From Colocasia esculenta (taxonomy: Eukaryota; Streptophyta; Magnoliopsida; Alismatales; Araceae): DNA of 64,000 nucleotides. Positions 35,131 through 46,054 of the stretch are shown here, piece by piece. The number at the start of each line of letters is the position of its first letter. The first letter of the stretch is position 1. The stretch is from contig CM024755.1 in assembly GCA_014218235.1 (NCBI GenBank), forward strand, positions 33,190,713-33,254,712. Direction: 5' to 3'. The notes under the pieces are model-generated. The model saw only the letters and a list, made by a program, of their open reading frames with translations. It was not told the origin of the DNA and did no database searches. Made by a program: the position numbers and the translations under genes.

Positions 35131-35668
35131 TTTTAGTGGGGCTGCACGAGCTTCTCTGAAGGCTAAGAGCACATCAACAAATATGGCAGGGGCATGAATT
35201 GTCTTCCTGACCCCAGAAAAAGGGATATTGCCCTATTCATGTGCTCTTACAGAATCTCTGACAAATAATGAAGCAGAATATGAAGCCCTCATAGTTGGCT
35301 TGGAAATCGCCCTAGAAATGGGCATAAGATGCATTGAAATGTTTGGCGATTCATTGCTAGTCGTTAAACAAATGTTGGGCATTTTTGAAGTCTGAAAAGA
35401 AGAATTGAAAGCCTATTTTGAGGCAGCCACAAGACTCAGCGACAAGTTCTACCACTTCAAAGTAGAATATGTTAGAAGAAGTCAAAACTCTCAGGCTGAT
35501 GCATTGACTGAACTCGCATCTGCCCTTAAACTTTCCTTGGAAGGTGAACTGGGAATTACCATAAAAAATAGAAGATTGCTTCTAAGCACCCTAAATCGCC
35601 ATGATGGTTTGACAACCTTCGAGGCAAATGAATTGGAAGAAAATGAAAGTCAAGAAGAAGATGATTGA
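35131..35668 (+). pseudogene. Element B RNase H (second, Tat-type) remnant
   Basis: It reads SLTNNEAEYEALIVGLEIALEM (catalytic E), VFGDSLLVV-like MFGDSLLVVK (catalytic D), the helix EELKAYFEAATRLSDKFYHF, and RRSQNSQADALTELAS (last D). A (TA)n/T run at 35104-35142 has replaced the strand with the first aspartate, and TGA at about 35394 interrupts the chain. RNase H removes RNA from the hybrid during reverse transcription. Element A has the better copy. Confidence 0.75.
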
Positions 35669-36683
35669 CGTATTCCCATTATCAAGATCAAAAAAATGGT
35701 TGGCTACCAGACAAAAGAGGGGAGCGAGTGCAATTGCTTGGGAGAGTTGCTTCCTACAAATTGATGAATGACACATTACATAAGTTTACACTTGAAAAAG
35801 ACAAGTCGGTACTGCTGAGATGCCTCTCTCCGAAAGAAGCCAAAATGGTCATGCGGGAGGTACATGCAGAACTGTGTGGAGCCCACCAATCTGGCTCAAA
35901 AAGAAATGAAAATCAACATAAAAGCAAATGCTTTTATTGGCCAACCATGTTTACAAATTGCGAGCGGTTTGCCCGAACCTGCCTCCAATGCCAGGCCTAT
36001 GGGCCCGTGCCAAGAAAGCCTTCAACAAAACTTTATGCAAGCTCATGGTCAAGTTGGTAAATGGCCAAAAGCGCGATTGGGATGAAAAGATACATGAAGC
36101 TCTATGGGCCTATCGTAACATCTACAAAACTCCTACAGGATGCTCGCCTTTTTCCCTAGTCTATGGGACCGAAGTAGTCATCCCTGTTAAAATCAAGCTC
36201 TCATCTTATAGGGTAGCTCTCCACTACGGGCTCCTTACGGACGAGGAGAGTGAAATTGAAAGGCGGCTTGAAGAGCTGTCAAATTTGGAAGAAAAGTGTT
36301 TGGTTGCATACCAACGACTTCAAAATTATCAAGCACGGATGTCCCGCGCTTTTGACAAAGCCAGTGAAAGAAAGAGCTAAAAAAAAATGAGGAGAGATCT
36401 TGTCATGGTCAAGCAAAAGGACGTCATGGCCTCCCAACCCAAAAGCAAATTCATAGCCAATTGGCTTGGCCCATTTGTGGTCGACAAAGTGTTTGAAGGT
36501 GGCGCCTACACGGTAGTCGACCAAAAAGAAAATGTGATGTTTTCGCCTCTAAATGGCAGACACATGAAACTGTACCACACTCTTGAGTGTGAGTATGTCC
36601 ACACAATGCAACAGATGGAACCGACTTTGGTACACACTGAAGACGTAGAAGTGATCTCGTTGCAAGATCTTCTAAATGAATGA
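35665..36683 (+). pseudogene. Element B integrase with catalytic core deleted
   Basis: It starts with the linker NGWLPDKRGERVQLL and the H-H-C-C zinc domain (EVHAELCGAHQSG, then CERFARTCLQCQAYG). Directly after GPVPRK it jumps to AFNKTLCKLMVKLVNG, the region after the catalytic glutamate. About 350 bp present in A are missing, removing the whole D-D-E core. The C-terminal part is kept (YRNIYKTPTGCSPFSLVYG; 36387-36683 with WLGPFVVDKVFEGGAYTV, a GPY/F-type module; HMKLYH). There is a stop near 36378. It cannot integrate DNA. Confidence 0.8.
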
Positions 36684-36806
36684 AAAAAATAGAAGAAAAA
36701 AAAATAAGGAAAGAAAAAAGAAAGGGGCTTAAAAACGAGGTGCCCCGGCAGACTTGATTCATCCCTCTGTTAAAATGAATCAAGGGCAAAAAGGCCTAAA
36801 ACCCAG

Positions 36807-36939
36807 CTGAGGTGAAAACCCGAAAGGGCGCTTCAGGCAAAAATGGGAAACCCTGCTGCATGAAAACCCGAAAGGGCGTGCAGGCAAAAGAAAGAGGGGC
36901 CAATTGCGGTGAAAACCCGGAAAAGGGCATCACAATTGG
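36807..36939 (+). other. Hairpin cluster B1: three stems with GAAAACCCGAAAGGGC-type loops
   Basis: Three successive predicted hairpins: 36807-36836 (arms CTGAGG/CTTCAG), 36856-36883 (CTGCA/TGCAG) and 36900-36939 (CCAATTG/CAATTGG, continuing after one mismatch with GGTG/CATC). Each loop is GAAAACCCGAAAGGGC or close to it. CCC-GAAA-GGG could itself form a three-pair stem with a GNRA tetraloop. The arms differ between hairpins but always pair. Function unknown. Confidence 0.6.
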
Positions 36940-37261
36940 TACCAAAAAAAAAAAAAAAAAGAAGAGAAGAAAAGAGGGTACTCTCTCGGCCTTTCTTAGA
37001 ACGAGATTGTGTTATCCCGCACTCCTTATAAAAGGGAAGACACATGAGCTGTCAATGACGAAACAACCCTTAAGTTCATTTAAATGAACAATCCAATCCA
37101 AGGGCCACAACCGAGACAACGATGATTGTGTCATTCCGTCCTTATAAGAAATGTGGGAAGCTCGAACTCTGCTCGAAGAAAGAGAGGGAGGGAGAACCCA
37201 AATACAAAAAAAAAGAAAGAAGAAAAGACTCTCATTCCAAAAAAAAAAAGAGAAAGTCAAA

Positions 37262-38095
37262 TTCTGAGTTTCTTTGGCTAACAAGCCGTCAAGGCCAGTC
37301 AAAAAGCTCAAAATCCAGACCTCTTGGCTAACAAGCCGTCAAGGCCAGTCAAAGGTCGAAACCTATGTCTTTTGGCTAACAAGCTGTCAAGGCCAGCCAA
37401 AAGTCAAATCTCAAGCTTCTTTGGCTAACAAGCCGTCAAGGCCAGTCAAAAAGCTCAAAATCCAGACCTCTTGGCTAACAAGCCGTCAATGCCAGTCAAA
37501 GGTATGTCTTTTGGCTAACAAGCCGTCAAGGCCAGCCAAAAGTCAAATCTCAAGCTTCTTTGGCTAACAAGCCGTCAAGGCCAGTCAAAAAGCTCAAAAT
37601 CCAGACCTCTTGGCTAACAAGCCGTCAAAGCCAGTCAAAGGTCGAAACCCATGTCTTTTGGCTAACAAGCCGTCAAGGCCAGCCAAAAGTCAAATCTCAA
37701 GCTTCTTTGGCTAATAAGCCGTCAAGGCCAGTCAAAAAGCTCAAAATCCAGACCTCTTGGCTAACAAGCCGTTAAGGCCAGTCAAAGGTCGAAACCCATG
37801 TCTTTTGGCTAACAAGCCGTCAAGGCCAGCCAAAAGTCAAATCTTAAGCTTCTTTGGCTAACAAGCCGTCAAGGCCAGTCAAAAAGCTCAAAATCCAGAC
37901 CTCTTGGCTAATAAGCCGCCAAGGCCAGTCAAAGGTCGAAACCCATGTCTTTTGGCTAACAAGCCGTCAAGGCCAGCCAAAAGTCAAATCTCAAGCTTCT
38001 TTGGCTAACAAGCCGTCAAGGCCAGTCAAAAAGCTCAAAATCCAGACCTTTTGGCTAACAAGCCGCCAAGGCCAGTCAGAAGTCAAATTACGAGC
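37262..38095 (+). repeat. Element B array i: about 17 units of ~49 bp in a 147-bp higher-order repeat
   Basis: The shared core is GGCTAACAAGCCGTCAAGGC. Three unit types follow each other in order (CTCAAAATCCAGACC, GTCGAAACCCATGTC, GTCAAATCTCAAGCTTC), so the true period is about 147 bp. Frames such as 37274-37567 are open only because of the repeat. Confidence 0.9.
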
Positions 38096-38119
38096 CCTAG
38101 AGGAGCCTCAATCCTCTAA

Positions 38120-38545
38120 ACATATTTACGGCTCTCAGGGAAGCCTCTAAGTCCCTACCATACATAAATTCAAACTCTCAATCCATGGCTCTCAGGGAAG
38201 CCTTTAATTCCCTACCATACATAAATCCAAACCTTCAATCCATGGCTCTCAGGGAAGCCTCTAATTCCCTACCATACGTAAATTCAAACTCTCAATCCAT
38301 GGCTCTCAGGGAAGCCTCTAATTCCCTACCATACATAAATCCAAACCCTCAATCCACGGCTCTCAGGGAAGCCTCTAATTCCCTACCATACATAAATCTA
38401 GACTCTCAATCCATGGCTCTCAGGGAAGCCTCTAATTCCCTACCATACATAAATTCAAACTCTCAATCCAGGGCTCTCAGGGAAGCCTCTAATTCCTTAC
38501 CATATATAAATTCGGATTCTAACGGCTCTTAGGGAAGCCTTTAAT
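38120..38545 (+). repeat. Element B array ii: 7-8 units of 57 bp
   Basis: Units begin GGCTCTCAGGGAAGCCTCTA and contain CCCTACCATACATAAAT. The 57-bp length keeps one frame, so 38185-38532 codes a 19-residue repeat starting ALREASNSLPYIN. Degenerate copies continue to about 38830, mixed with GGCCAACACA-type units. Confidence 0.9.
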
Positions 38546-38944
38546 TCCCTACCGACTATAAACCCAAGCTGTTGGCCAACACATCGTCAAGGTCGGCCAA
38601 CGCAATTAAAACCCCAGAAACAAATTCAAATTCCAACGGCTTTCAGGGAAGCCTTTAATTTCCTACCGCACATAAACCCAAACCCTTGGCCAACACACCA
38701 TCAAGGTCGACCAAGTCAGCCAAAATCCAAATCCAAATCCAAATTCTCACGGCTCTCAAGGAAGCCTTTAATTCTCTACCATACACAAATTCAAATTCTT
38801 ACGGCTCTCAGAGAAGCCTTTAATTCTTTACAAAAAAAAAAGAAAAAAAATAGAATAAATGGGGGCTTAAAAGGGAGGTGCCCCGACAGATTTGGTCTAC
38901 CACTTTATCGTGATGGATCAAGGGCAAAAAGGTTTAAAGCCCGG

Positions 38945-39077
38945 TTGAGGTGAAAACCCGAAAGGGCGCCTCAGGCAAAAATGGGTAAACCCCTCAACGC
39001 GAAAACCTGCAAAGGCGTGTTGGAAAAAGCTAGAGGGGGCCAATCTTGGCGAAAATCCGAAAGGGCGCTGAGGTTGG
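38945..39077 (+). other. Hairpin cluster B2
   Basis: Hairpins at 38945-38974 (TTGAGG/CCTCAG), 38995-39022 (CAACGC/GTGTTG; loop GAAAACCTGCAAAGGC) and 39040-39077 (CCAATCTTGGC/GCTGAGGTTGG, 11 pairs counting G-U). Upstream, GAGGTGCCCCG and ATCAAGGGCAAAAAGG match cluster B1, so the two clusters are a duplication about 2.1 kb apart. Confidence 0.6.
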
Positions 39078-39235
39078 TAATGTGAACAAAAAAGAAGAAG
39101 AAAAAAAAAGAAGAAGAAGAAAGAGCAAAATCTGTCAGCCGTACTGTTATGGACATTCCCTATCCATGATGGCCGGCCAAGTCAAAATTTATATCTTTTG
39201 GCTAACAAGTCGTCAAGACCAGCCAAAAGTCAAAT

Positions 39236-40590
39236 TACGTGCCCGAGGGAGCCTCAATCCTCTCACCCAAATCACGTGCCCAAGGGAGCCTCAATCCTCT
39301 CACCCAAATCATGTGCCCGAGGGAGCCTCAATCCTCTCACCCAAAGTCACATGCCCGAGGGAGCCTCAATCCTCTCACTCAAATCACGTGCCCGAGAGAG
39401 CCTCAATCCTCTCACCCAAATTACGTGCCCAAGGGAGCCTCAATCCTCTCACCCAAATACGTGCTCGAGAGAGCCTCAATCTTCTCACCCAAATCACGTG
39501 CCCGAGGGAGCCTCAATCCTCTCACCCAAATCACGTGCCCGAGGGAGCCTCAATCTTCTCACCCAAATCACGTGCCCGAGGGAGCCTCAATCCTCTCACC
39601 CAAATCACGTGCCCGAGGGAGCCTCAATCCTCTCACCCAAATCACGTGCCCGAGGGAGCCTCAATCCTCTCACCCAAAGTCACGTGCCCGAGAGAGCCTC
39701 AATCCTCTCACCCAAATCACGTGCCCGAGGGAGCCTCAATCCTCTCACCCAAATCACGTGCCCGAGGGAGCCTCAATCCTCTCACCCAAATACGTGCCCG
39801 AGAGAGCCTCAATCTTCTTACCCAAACACGTGCCCGAGGGAGCCTAAATTCTCTCATTCAAATCATGTGCCCGAGGGAGCCTCAATCCTCTCACCCAAAG
39901 TCACGTGCCCGAGGGAGCCTCAATCCTCTCACCCAAAGTCACGTGCCGGAGAGAGCCTCAATCCTCTCACCTAAATCATGTGCCCGAGGGAGCCTCAATC
40001 CTCTCACCCAAATCACGTGCCCGAGGGAGCCTCAATCCTTTCACCCAAATACGTGCCCGAGAGAGCCTCAATCTTCTCACCCAAACACGTGCCCGAGGGA
40101 GCCTAAATTCTCTCATTCAAATCATGTGCCCGAGGGAGCCTCAATCCTCTCACCCAAATACGCGCCCGAGGGAGCCTCAATCCTCTCAACCAAATACGTG
40201 CCCGAAGGAGCCTCCATCCTCTTGACCCAAATCACGTGCCCGAGGGAGCCTCAATCCTCTCACCCAAATTACGTGCCTGAGGGAGCCTCAATCCTCTCAC
40301 CCAAATCACGTGCCCGAGGGAGCCTTAATCCTCTCACTCAAATCACGTGCCCGAGGGAGCCTCAATGCTCTCGCCCAAGTACGTGCCCGAGGGAGCCTCA
40401 ATCCGCTCATTCAAAACACGTGCCTGAGAGAGCCTCAATTCTCTCAACCAAAATATGTGCCCGAGAGAGCCTCAATCCTCTCACCCATGATCACGTGCAT
40501 GAGGGAGCCTCAATCCTCTTACCCAAAATCTCGAGCCCGGGGAGCCTCAATCCTCTCATCAAAATTATGGCCCTAGGGAAGCCTTAATTC
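39236..40590 (+). repeat. Element B array iii: about 36 units of ~37 bp with CACGTG
   Basis: The unit runs CACGTGCCCGAGGGAGCCTC then AATCCTCTCACCCAAAT. By eye about 20 units carry an exact CACGTG; others have TACGTG or CATGTG. The unit has no stop codon in any plus frame, so all three frames are open for 600 bp or more, the longest being 39046-40587 (513 codons). Confidence 0.92.
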
Positions 40591-40599
40591 TCTGACACA

Positions 40600-41448
40600 A
40601 GCATGTTATGGCCCCAGAGGAGCCCTAATCCTCTAAATGAAACAGCTCACGACTTTTGGGGAAGCCATAAAACCCCTATTATCAATAAAGATCACATGTT
40701 GATGGTGAAACTCAGAAGCACAATATATATAGTAGATAAAAGTCTTGGTCCCAAGATAGGCCCTTGGGATAGCCCAATAAAGGAGAAGTCAAAATAAATG
40801 GATAGCATGCACTGATGCTAAAAACAACATTTCTCAAGCAAGCCTATGCTCTGGTGTCGCCTGCTCTCAGAAGGTCAACCTGTGCAAAAGAAGGATACAA
40901 ACGGCTCTGTCATGCGTAAGCGATGTCGTCATTTTACGCCAATTCATGCTTGCATGATTTTTGTAGAAGTTATAGCAGTCTCTGCTCGCATAATAGTCAG
41001 CTGGGTCTCCATGATTTTCGGCTCCAAGTAATCTTCTTCAATGTCATGTACCTGATCCAACTCTGCAAGGTCAAAACAATAGGAAATTATATTTTTGCCA
41101 CCAACGGACAAGAAAAGAAAAGGATAAAGCAGCTTATCAGAAGATATATTGCAGCAAAGTCACAATTCTCAATGCATAAATCAAAATTTGGCATTGTTGT
41201 CATGATATGATGGTCATTGATACTGTAAGTCCAAAAGGAATGGACAATTTACTGCAAGTATGTCATAAGCTGCGACATCTCAAGTTCACAAATATGACAT
41301 CTCCACCAAAGATCTCAAGAAAGTCAAAATGGCTGAAATGTATTGGCAAAATCAATGAAATGGATCCTCTGAAGGGCAATATATGCTAAAATTCACACGA
41401 GACAGACGCCCTATGTTTCACTCGGACGCCTGTCGCGTGGGGGACATT
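40600..41448 (+). other. Element B conserved 3' leader to the polypurine tract
   Basis: It is almost identical to 48920-49772 of element A, although arrays on one side and LTR heads on the other differ. It ends in GTGGGGGACATT, a purine tract that would prime plus-strand DNA just before the 3' LTR. Short frames only, with no known domain. Confidence 0.6.
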
Positions 41449-43169
41449 TGTTGTGCTAGAATTTTACTGTTCTACTCCACAAAAGAAATGGAAAAGGGGA
41501 GAACATATATGTAAAGAAAATGCATAAATAAAAGAAAAGGGGAAGGAGAGACAAAGGAGAGAGAAGGAGCCGCTTCCTTCTTACCTGCCAGACCGGTAGC
41601 AACCTATGCTCTGGTCGGCAGGTGAAGAGAGGTCGTTGCCGGTCCCCTCTTGCTGCTGCGATCGACCCCTCTGCGTGAGGGAGTCACCGCTGGCCCCCTT
41701 GGTGGCCCGCGCCGACGCCGCTGACCTCCTCCCTTCGTGCGCCGCCGGTCTCCCCCGCAGGTGCCTCCCCCGAGCGCCGCTGGCCGCCCTGCTCGCCCCG
41801 CCGTTGCGCCGCTGCCATCGCTGGCCGCCCTGCTCGCCCCGCCGTTGGCCGCCCTACTCGCCCCGCCGCTGGTTGCCCTGGCTTCGCCGCCGCCGTGCCG
41901 CTGCCCTGCCTCCGCCGCCGCCAAGCAAGGGACGAAGGAGAGGAGGGAGATCGCACCTCTCCCTCCCTGCTCTGTTTCGCACAGAGCCAACCCGGGAAAG
42001 GCCAGCCAAAAGATGGAAAGGGAGAAAAAAGAAAAAAAAAGGAAACGGGGGGGGGGCTAAAATGCAAATATGCAATTGGAAAACTGCACAAAACCCCCTG
42101 GACAAATGCACAGACCTCCGGGGAGGGTGCGCAAACCTTCCGGCTCGGCGTCTTTTGCCCAACCACTATATAAGAAGCCCTGGGGCGCCCCAGGGAGGGA
42201 GAGCTTTTTCTGAGTCGGAAAACCCGAGCAAGGCTTCGGAAAAAAAAAAAGACTGCAAGGCAGCCTAGAAAAAGGGTCTGCAAGGCAGCCCTAAAGATCA
42301 TCGTGCAAGGCACGATTTATTTCTCTCAAGTTTATAAAAAAAGGGTCTATTGGGCTTACCTTATTGGGCCAATTTTCTTATTGGGCCTGGGACTACTTAT
42401 TGGGCCAGACTTGTATTCCCATACAATCAATTGAGATATTGTGTGTTTATTGGGCCGACATTTGACAAATTCTCATGTGTGATTTAATGGGCCTATTGGG
42501 CTATTTTTAATCATTTAATCATGCGTTATACGAATTATTTCACATAGTGTCACGTTTATTTAAAACACTGCACTACTTAATTTCTTAACCAAAATCAACC
42601 AAGTTTTCGACAAACGTTAACAAGATATTTTCCAAACATTATTATTTAATTTTCAATAACATAAAATCAACAAACAAGTTATGTTTCACATCAATTTTAA
42701 TCCACCTTAAGTTAAATACTTTTTAAATCAAATAAATAAATAAAAATGTTAATTTAATTCACATAATCATAATGTAAATAAATAAATAGCGAAAATATTT
42801 AAATAAATGGAACTAATAATCCTAAAATACCAAAAAAATGAGAAAATACATTTAAAAATCAATAAAAAATGAAATAAATATCAGAAAATTCCAAAAAAAT
42901 AGATTGCATGTTTGCAACCATGTTCTCTCGTGTGTAATTCATTTCATTCAAATGTGAGTTATGTTCTTTCATTTCAAAGGGTTTGTCTGCTGGTTAATCA
43001 AGGGTGTTCAGCCTTTTGTGCTGATATAATTAACACTGACTGCGGTTAGTGGGGGAGGTCAAATGAACTAAATAAGACCATGTCCATATAAATAAATAAA
43101 AATCCAAATAAATCAAACCCAAAGATAAAAATTTAAAAGATTTTAAAATGTTAAAAAAAAATTCTCACA
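41449..43169 (+). repeat. Element B 3' LTR
   Basis: It starts TGTTGTGCTAGAATTTTACT and ends TTCTCACA; TATATAA is at 42167-42173. Versus the 5' LTR it has one extra copy of a GC-rich stretch near 41808-41850 (CCGCCCTGCTCGCCCCGCCG is repeated) and few other changes. Confidence 0.9.
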
Positions 43170-43174
43170 AGCCT

Positions 43175-43830
43175 CTGAAATTCTTTTTGGCTTACCATGC
43201 TGAGGGTCAGCCAATGATGTTCTATAAAGGGAAGCATGTACCCAAACACCCTTCAGATGATTTTGGCTAAAAGATGCCACTTTTAAATTGAATGAAATGG
43301 TCAAAGATCTGAAAGACATGCCAGAGCAAATAAAGGCTATATGTCAAAAGCAAAATATTCAAGTTCAAAGTCGAACGAAAGCCAAGCTACATCAAGCAAT
43401 GTGGTACCCCTACCAATGTCAGGGGGCAACCGCCATTCCCCCACAACGACACAAGGGGTCCCGGATGGGAGACACGAGAAGGTCCCGTAGTCTGCTATGT
43501 TGCAAATATTGTCAACATAAAGCTTCCAATAATTGAAACAAGGATGGATGAGAATGATGCCCAGAGGGACGGGGATCTCTCCACAAATGAAATAGGGGTT
43601 GCTCAAAACCCCAAAGAAAATTCAAGAAAAGATTTATCCTTCCGAGAGCAAGAATGGAAGGTATCAACCCTTACATAAACTGACAAAGAAAGGAGCCCAT
43701 TTCATATGGGACGACGGATGTCAGAAAATCCTTGACAAAATCAATATTTGCTCAATCCTCCTATGCTGGGGGCACTTATCAAGGGCAAGCCTTTAATTGC
43801 GGCTATGTGTGCATCACTAGGGGTATTACT
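43175..43830 (+). pseudogene. Element A degraded RT region, continued
   Basis: It resumes A after element B. 43288-43536 reads EMVKDLKDMPEQIKAICQKQ. 43665-43800 keeps LTKKGAHFIWDDGCQKILDKI, the RT C-terminal (connection) part, then a frameshifted AP-KGKPL-type end. No catalytic motif. Purine-rich DNA follows to 43905. Confidence 0.7.
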
Positions 43831-43971
43831 AGCTTGAAAAATGAAAAAAAAAAGAAGGAAAAAAAGTGAGAAAAAAAGAAGAATAAACAAAATAAAAAAA
43901 GTGGCAGCACATGGCAGAGTCCTTAACAACTCATCCAGTGCCAGAGGACTCCCCCCTGAATACAGAATTGA

Positions 43972-44898
43972 TTGACGAGGAGATGCTCCCCACTCAAGAA
44001 ATTTATGAAGCACAGGAAACTCAAGTTGAATATTGGCAATTATACTTTGATGGGGGCTGCGCGAGCTTCTCTGAAGGCTGATGGCACGTCGACAAATATG
44101 TCAGGGGCAGGAATTGTCTTTGTAACCCCAAAAAAAGGGATGTTGCACTATTCATGTGCTCTTATGGAATCCCTCACAAATAATGAAGCAGAATATGAGG
44201 CCCTCATAGTTGGCTTGGAAATCGCCCTAGAAATGGGCATAAGATGCATTGAAGTGTTTGGCGATTCACTGCTAGTCGTCAGACAAATGTTGGGCATTTT
44301 TGAAGTCCGAAAAGAAGAATTGAAAGCCTACTTTGAAGCAGCTACAAGACTCAGCGACAGGTTCTACCACTTCAAAATAGAGCATGTTAGAAGAAGTCAA
44401 AATTCACAAGCTGATGCATTGGCCAAACTCGCGTTTGCCCTCAAGCTTCCCCCTGAAGGTGAGTTGGGGATTACCATAAAAAACAGAAGATTGCTTCCAA
44501 GCACCCTGAATCGCCATGAGGGTTTGACAACCTTTGAGGCAAATGTACTGGAAGAAAATGAAAGTCAAGAAGAAGATGATTGGTGTATTCCCATCATCAA
44601 AATCAAGAATGGTTGGCTACCAGACAAAAGAGGGGAGCGAGTGCAACTGCTGCGAAGAGCCGCTTCCTACAAATTGATAAATGACACATTATATAAGTTC
44701 GCACATGAAAAGGACAAGTCAGTACTGCTGAGATGCCTATCTCTAAAAGAAGCCAAGATGGTCATGCGGGAGGTATATGCAGGACTGTGTGGAGCCCACC
44801 AATTTGGCTCAAAAGTGGAAATCAACATAAAAAACAAAGGCTTCTATTGGCCAACAATGTTTGCAGATTGCAAGCGATTTGCTCGAACCTGCCCTTAA
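43972..44898 (+). CDS. Element A RNase H - integrase zinc domain, open frame
   Basis: A 308-codon frame. The true upstream strand YFDGG (first RNase H aspartate) is at about 44045 in another frame, so a frameshift lies near 44060. From there SGAGIVFVTPKKG, LTNNEAEYEALIVGLE (E), CIEVFGDSLLVVRQ (D) and SQNSQADALAKLA (D) give a Tat-type second RNase H. It is followed by NGWLPDKRGERVQLL, LLRCLSLKEAKMVMREV and the integrase zinc domain (H-x-GL-GAHQFG, FYWPTMFADCKRFARTC). A TAA right after TCP (44896-44898) falls within the C-x2-C of that domain and separates it from the integrase core. Confidence 0.8.
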   Translation: MTRRCSPLKKFMKHRKLKLNIGNYTLMGAARASLKADGTSTNMSGAGIVFVTPKKGMLHYSCALMESLTNNEAEYEALIVGLEIALEMGIRCIEVFGDSLLVVRQMLGIFEVRKEELKAYFEAATRLSDRFYHFKIEHVRRSQNSQADALAKLAFALKLPPEGELGITIKNRRLLPSTLNRHEGLTTFEANVLEENESQEEDDWCIPIIKIKNGWLPDKRGERVQLLRRAASYKLINDTLYKFAHEKDKSVLLRCLSLKEAKMVMREVYAGLCGAHQFGSKVEINIKNKGFYWPTMFADCKRFARTCP

Positions 44899-45932
44899 TG
44901 CCAGGCCTTTGGGCCCGAGCCAAAAAAACCACGAAGTAAACTCCATCCAACAACGCCAACATGGCCATTTGCTGAAGGGGGAATGGACATAGTGGGTCCC
45001 CTCCCCACATCCTCTAAAGGATACAAATACATATTGCCACAGACTATTTCTCAAGATGGGCTGAGGCCATACCGTTGAAAGAAATTACTGGAGAAGCGGT
45101 GGCTCGCTTTGTCACCACATCATATATCGATTCGGGGTTCCAAGTCGAATCATATCTGATAATGGCACTCCATTCAAAAATCAGACAATATACAAATTGA
45201 TAGCAAAATTCCATATTGAGTGGAGGACATCAACGGTGTATTACCCTCAAGCCAACGGGTTAGCCGAAGCCTTCAACAAAACTTTATGCAAGCTCATGGT
45301 CAAATTGGTAAATGGTCGAAAGCGCGATTGGGATGAAAAGATGCATGAAGCTCTATGGGCCTATCGCAACATCTACAAAACTCCTACAGGATGCTCGCCT
45401 TTTTCCCTAGTCTATGGGACCGAAGTAGTCATCCCTGTTGAAATCAAGCTCCCATCTTATAAGGTAGCTCTCTACTACGGGCTCCTTACGGACGAGGAGA
45501 GTGAAATTGAAAGGCGGCTTGAAGAGCTGTCAAATTTGGAAGAAAAGCATTTGGTTGCATACCAACGACTTCAAAATTATCAAGCACGGATGTCCCGCGC
45601 TTTTGACAAAGCCAGTGAAAGACAGAGCAAAAAAAATGATGAGAGATCTTGTCATGGTCAAGAAAAAGGACGTCACGGCCTCCCAACCCAAAAGCAAATT
45701 CATAGCCAATTGACTTGGCCCATTTGTGGTCGACAAAGTGTTTGAAGGTGGTCCCCATACAGTGGTTGACCAAAAAGAAAATGTTATGTTTTCGCCTTTA
45801 AATGGCAGACACATGAAATTGTACCATACTCCCGAGTGTGAGTGCGTCTATACAATGCAACAGGTGGATTTAACTTCGGTACACACTGAAGATATAGAAG
45901 TGATCTCGCTGCAAGATCTTCCAAATGAATAA
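44899..45932 (+). pseudogene. Element A integrase core and C-terminus, frameshifted
   Basis: In shifting frames: WPFAEGGMDIVGPLPTSSKGYKY (split at residue 20; first catalytic D in GMDIVGP), SDNGTPFKN (second D), and the open frame 45197-45745 with FHIEWRTSTVYYPQANGLAE (catalytic E in LAEAFNK), ALWAYRNIYKTPTGCSPF and LVYGTEVVIP. 45726-45932 carries the end with GGPHTVVDQKENV and HMKLYH. At least two frameshifts (near 45035 and 45130) and a TGA before LGPFVV break it. Unlike B, the D-D-E segment is physically present. Confidence 0.8.
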
Positions 45933-46054
45933 GAAAAAAGGAAAAAAAAGAAAGAAAAAAAAGAAAAGAAAGGGGCTTAAAAACGAGGTGCCCCGGCAGA
46001 CTTGATCTATTACTCTGTTAAAATGCATCAAGGGCAAAAATGCCTAAAACCCAG

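Larger units (their letters stand above)
28950..43169 (+). mobile_element. Element B: Tat-like Ty3/gypsy retrotransposon nested in A
   Basis: LTRs at 28950-30618 and 41449-43169, and AGCCT at 28945-28949 and 43170-43174. It is 14.2 kb long in the same orientation as A, and inserted within A's degraded pol region. It has the primer site, a near-open 950-codon gag, RNase H and integrase remnants, three minisatellite arrays and two hairpin clusters. It lacks protease and most of RT, and the integrase core is deleted. Close similarity of its LTRs outside a GC-rich indel suggests it is the younger insertion, as nesting requires. Confidence 0.93.

Noticed and set aside
39046..40587. 513-codon ORF as a protein gene
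   Set aside because: It is produced by the stop-free 37-bp array; overlapping frames are equally open, and the predicted product is the repeat read in rotating frames.
37262..40590. CRISPR array
   Set aside because: Units are contiguous minisatellites without unique spacers, inside a plant retrotransposon.
28950..43169. A single very large element of 27.8 kb
   Set aside because: Two separate LTR pairs with their own target duplications (CGCCC and AGCCT) show two nested elements.
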